This document shows positions 13,565-14,589 of a stretch of DNA of 14,589 bases, piece after piece. The notes under the pieces were generated by a model, which was not told the origin of the DNA, made no database searches, and worked only from the letters and a program-made list of their open reading frames with translations. The translations under genes and the position numbers were made by a program. The stretch lies in contig CAJGCU010000064.1 of assembly GCA_904501945.1 (NCBI GenBank), forward strand, positions 1-14,589. The letters run 5' to 3'. Origin of the DNA: an uncultured Bacteroidaceae bacterium. Its GTDB lineage: Bacteria > Bacteroidota > Bacteroidia > Bacteroidales > Bacteroidaceae. How positions within the stretch are numbered: position 1 is the stretch's first letter; each line of letters opens with the position of its first letter.

Positions 13565-14392
13565 ATGATTGTATATCCTAATGCAAAGATTAATATTGGT
13601 TTGAACGTGGTGGAGAAGCGTCCAGACGGTTACCATAATTTAGAGACTGTGTTTTATCCCATTGGTCTTCAGGATATATTGGAGATACAAGAATTGGAGG
13701 GCGAGGTGCCTGAGGGCGGCTATCGTCTGAAAGTGACAGGAACGCTGCTGGAAGGATCGCCGGAGGATAATCTTGTGGTAAGAGCTTTTAAGTTGCTGAA
13801 GCAGGATTTTGATTTGCCGCCTGTAAGCATCGGGCTTTATAAGCATATCCCTACAGGTGCCGGTCTTGGAGGTGGTTCAGCTGATGCTGCATTTACTGTG
13901 AAGACACTGAACGAGCGTTTTAAGTTGGGCCTGACAACACAGCAGATGGAGGAGTATTGTGCTCGTTTAGGTGCTGATTGTCCTTTCTTCGTGCAGAACA
14001 AGCCTGTGTTTGCAACAGGTATAGGCAATGTGTTTCATCCCATAGAGGTTGACTTGAAGTATAAGCAGCTGGTGCTTGTGAAGCCTGACATCTTTGTTTC
14101 GACGAAGGATGCTTATGCGAAGGTGAAGGTGCAGCAGCCAGAGAAACGTCTGCCTGAACTTTTGGCACAGCCGATAGAGACGTGGAAAGATACTGTCGTG
14201 AACGATTTTGAGGAAAGTGTGTTCTCGAAGTATCCGGAGATTGCTGCGATTAAGGACCTGATGTATGACTTAGGTGCAGTGTATGCAAGCATGTCGGGAA
14301 GCGGCTCGAGTGTGTTCGGTATTTTTGAGGATCCGGTGGACAATATCGACGAGAAATTTAGTGGTATGTTTTGCCGTCAGCGTGAATTGTAG
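13565..14392 (+). CDS. ispE: 4-diphosphocytidyl-2-C-methyl-D-erythritol kinase
   Basis: GHMP kinase that phosphorylates CDP-methylerythritol with ATP in the cytoplasmic MEP pathway to IPP and DMAPP. 275 residues, the usual length. Signatures: PNAKINIGLNV with K8, RPDGYHNLETVF (19-30), the ATP loop PTGAGLGGGSADAAF (96-110), LGADCPFF with catalytic-type D138, and MSGSGSSVFGIFE near residues 246-258. ATG 13565 starts MIVYPNAKINIGL at the expected place. The gene has its own promoter motif and a strong hairpin after it, so it looks monocistronic. No SD is seen, as usual in this group. Confidence 0.97.
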   Translation: MIVYPNAKINIGLNVVEKRPDGYHNLETVFYPIGLQDILEIQELEGEVPEGGYRLKVTGTLLEGSPEDNLVVRAFKLLKQDFDLPPVSIGLYKHIPTGAGLGGGSADAAFTVKTLNERFKLGLTTQQMEEYCARLGADCPFFVQNKPVFATGIGNVFHPIEVDLKYKQLVLVKPDIFVSTKDAYAKVKVQQPEKRLPELLAQPIETWKDTVVNDFEESVFSKYPEIAAIKDLMYDLGAVYASMSGSGSSVFGIFEDPVDNIDEKFSGMFCRQREL

Positions 14393-14419
14393 ATTGAAGG
14401 GAGAAAACAGTTTTTAAGA

Positions 14420-14472
14420 AAACATTAAGGAGCTAAACCTATACTGATTCATGGTTTAGCTCCTTAATGTTT
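14420..14472. terminator. Bidirectional terminator after ispE
   Basis: Perfect 20-bp stem, left arm 14420-14439 and right arm 14453-14472, loop 13 nt; the core is GGAGCTAAACC / GGTTTAGCTCC. It lies 27 nt after the ispE stop and its right arm overlaps the stop codon of the minus-strand gene at 14471-14473, so it probably ends both transcripts. Confidence 0.8.
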
Positions 14473-14589
14473 AGTCGTAGAAGTTCCAGCTTAGACCGAA
14501 TCGGACACTGGCTGGGTTCATTGTATAGCCTGGTGCCCAGAAGTAACGCCCGTCAGACTGGTTGGCATGGTGGTACATGACATAGAACC
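14471..14589 (-). CDS. C-terminal fragment of a probable outer-membrane beta-barrel protein (TonB-dependent receptor-like)
   Basis: Only the last 38 codons are in the window, ending with TAA at 14471-14473. The residues include DGRYFWAPGYTMNP, VRFGLSWNFYD and an aromatic-rich end with alternating polar and hydrophobic residues, as in the final strands of outer-membrane barrels. The APGYTMNP and FGLSWNF patterns recall the last strands of Bacteroidetes TonB-dependent receptors, but this is a short stretch. The upstream part, including any plug domain or carboxypeptidase-like repeat, lies outside the window. Its stop lies within the ispE-side hairpin. Confidence 0.6.
   Translation of the reverse strand, partial: FYVMYHHANQSDGRYFWAPGYTMNPASVRFGLSWNFYD

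Noticed and set aside
1..14589. tRNA, rRNA, CRISPR arrays and complete insertion sequences
   Set aside because: No cloverleaf, ribosomal signature, regularly spaced repeats or transposase was seen on either strand.

Overview
The window looks like a chromosomal segment of a Bacteroidales bacterium, most likely Prevotellaceae or Bacteroidaceae. Reasons: several genes are preceded by the Bacteroidetes -7 promoter motif TAnnTTTG, Shine-Dalgarno sites are mostly absent, a biotin-dependent Na+ pump of the Bacteroidetes type is present, there is a DUF4348-like lipoprotein, and the right edge holds what looks like the C-terminus of an outer-membrane beta-barrel. I cannot name genus or species from sequence alone.

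Layout, left to right. (1) 1-999 (-): first 333 residues of an MmeI-type (type IIG/IIL-like) DNA methyltransferase that runs off the left edge. (2) 1000-1323 (-): its promoter with a near-perfect Bacteroidetes consensus, then a ~290-nt leader full of inverted repeats. The leader has a 14-codon upstream ORF, mutually exclusive long-range pairings and a hairpin covering the start-codon-proximal SD. It looks like an undescribed attenuator or RNA switch and is the most interesting structure here. (3) 1419-2491 (-): pheS with its terminator. (4) 2730-5461 (+): a tight three-gene unit of a DUF4348-type lipoprotein, murB and a PhnP-like metallo-hydrolase, closed by a 15-bp hairpin. (5) 5605-9099 (-): oadG-oadA-oadB, a Na+-translocating biotin decarboxylase, with a hairpin between oadA and oadB. 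(6) 9100-9697: a ~600-bp divergent regulatory region with repeats but no gene. (7) 9698-12152 (+): an orphan GatC-family PTS EIIC permease followed by a KduI isomerase that carries an N-terminal signal peptide. (8) 12751-13451 (+): a decayed ftsZ copy, lacking the GTPase core in frame and then broken by a frameshift and an amber codon. (9) 13565-14392 (+): ispE, followed by a 20-bp bidirectional hairpin. (10) 14471-14589 (-): last 38 codons of a probable outer-membrane beta-barrel protein.

How the genes may work together: pheS, murB and ispE are housekeeping (Phe-tRNA charging, peptidoglycan and isoprenoid precursors). The Oad complex would couple decarboxylation of a carboxy-acid to Na+ export. 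The gatC-kduI pair suggests uronate use with a twist: KduI appears to be exported, so 5-keto-4-deoxyuronate could be isomerised in the periplasm and the product taken up by an EIIC that has no PTS partners in this window. That pathway is inference. No tRNA, rRNA, CRISPR array or complete insertion sequence was seen.
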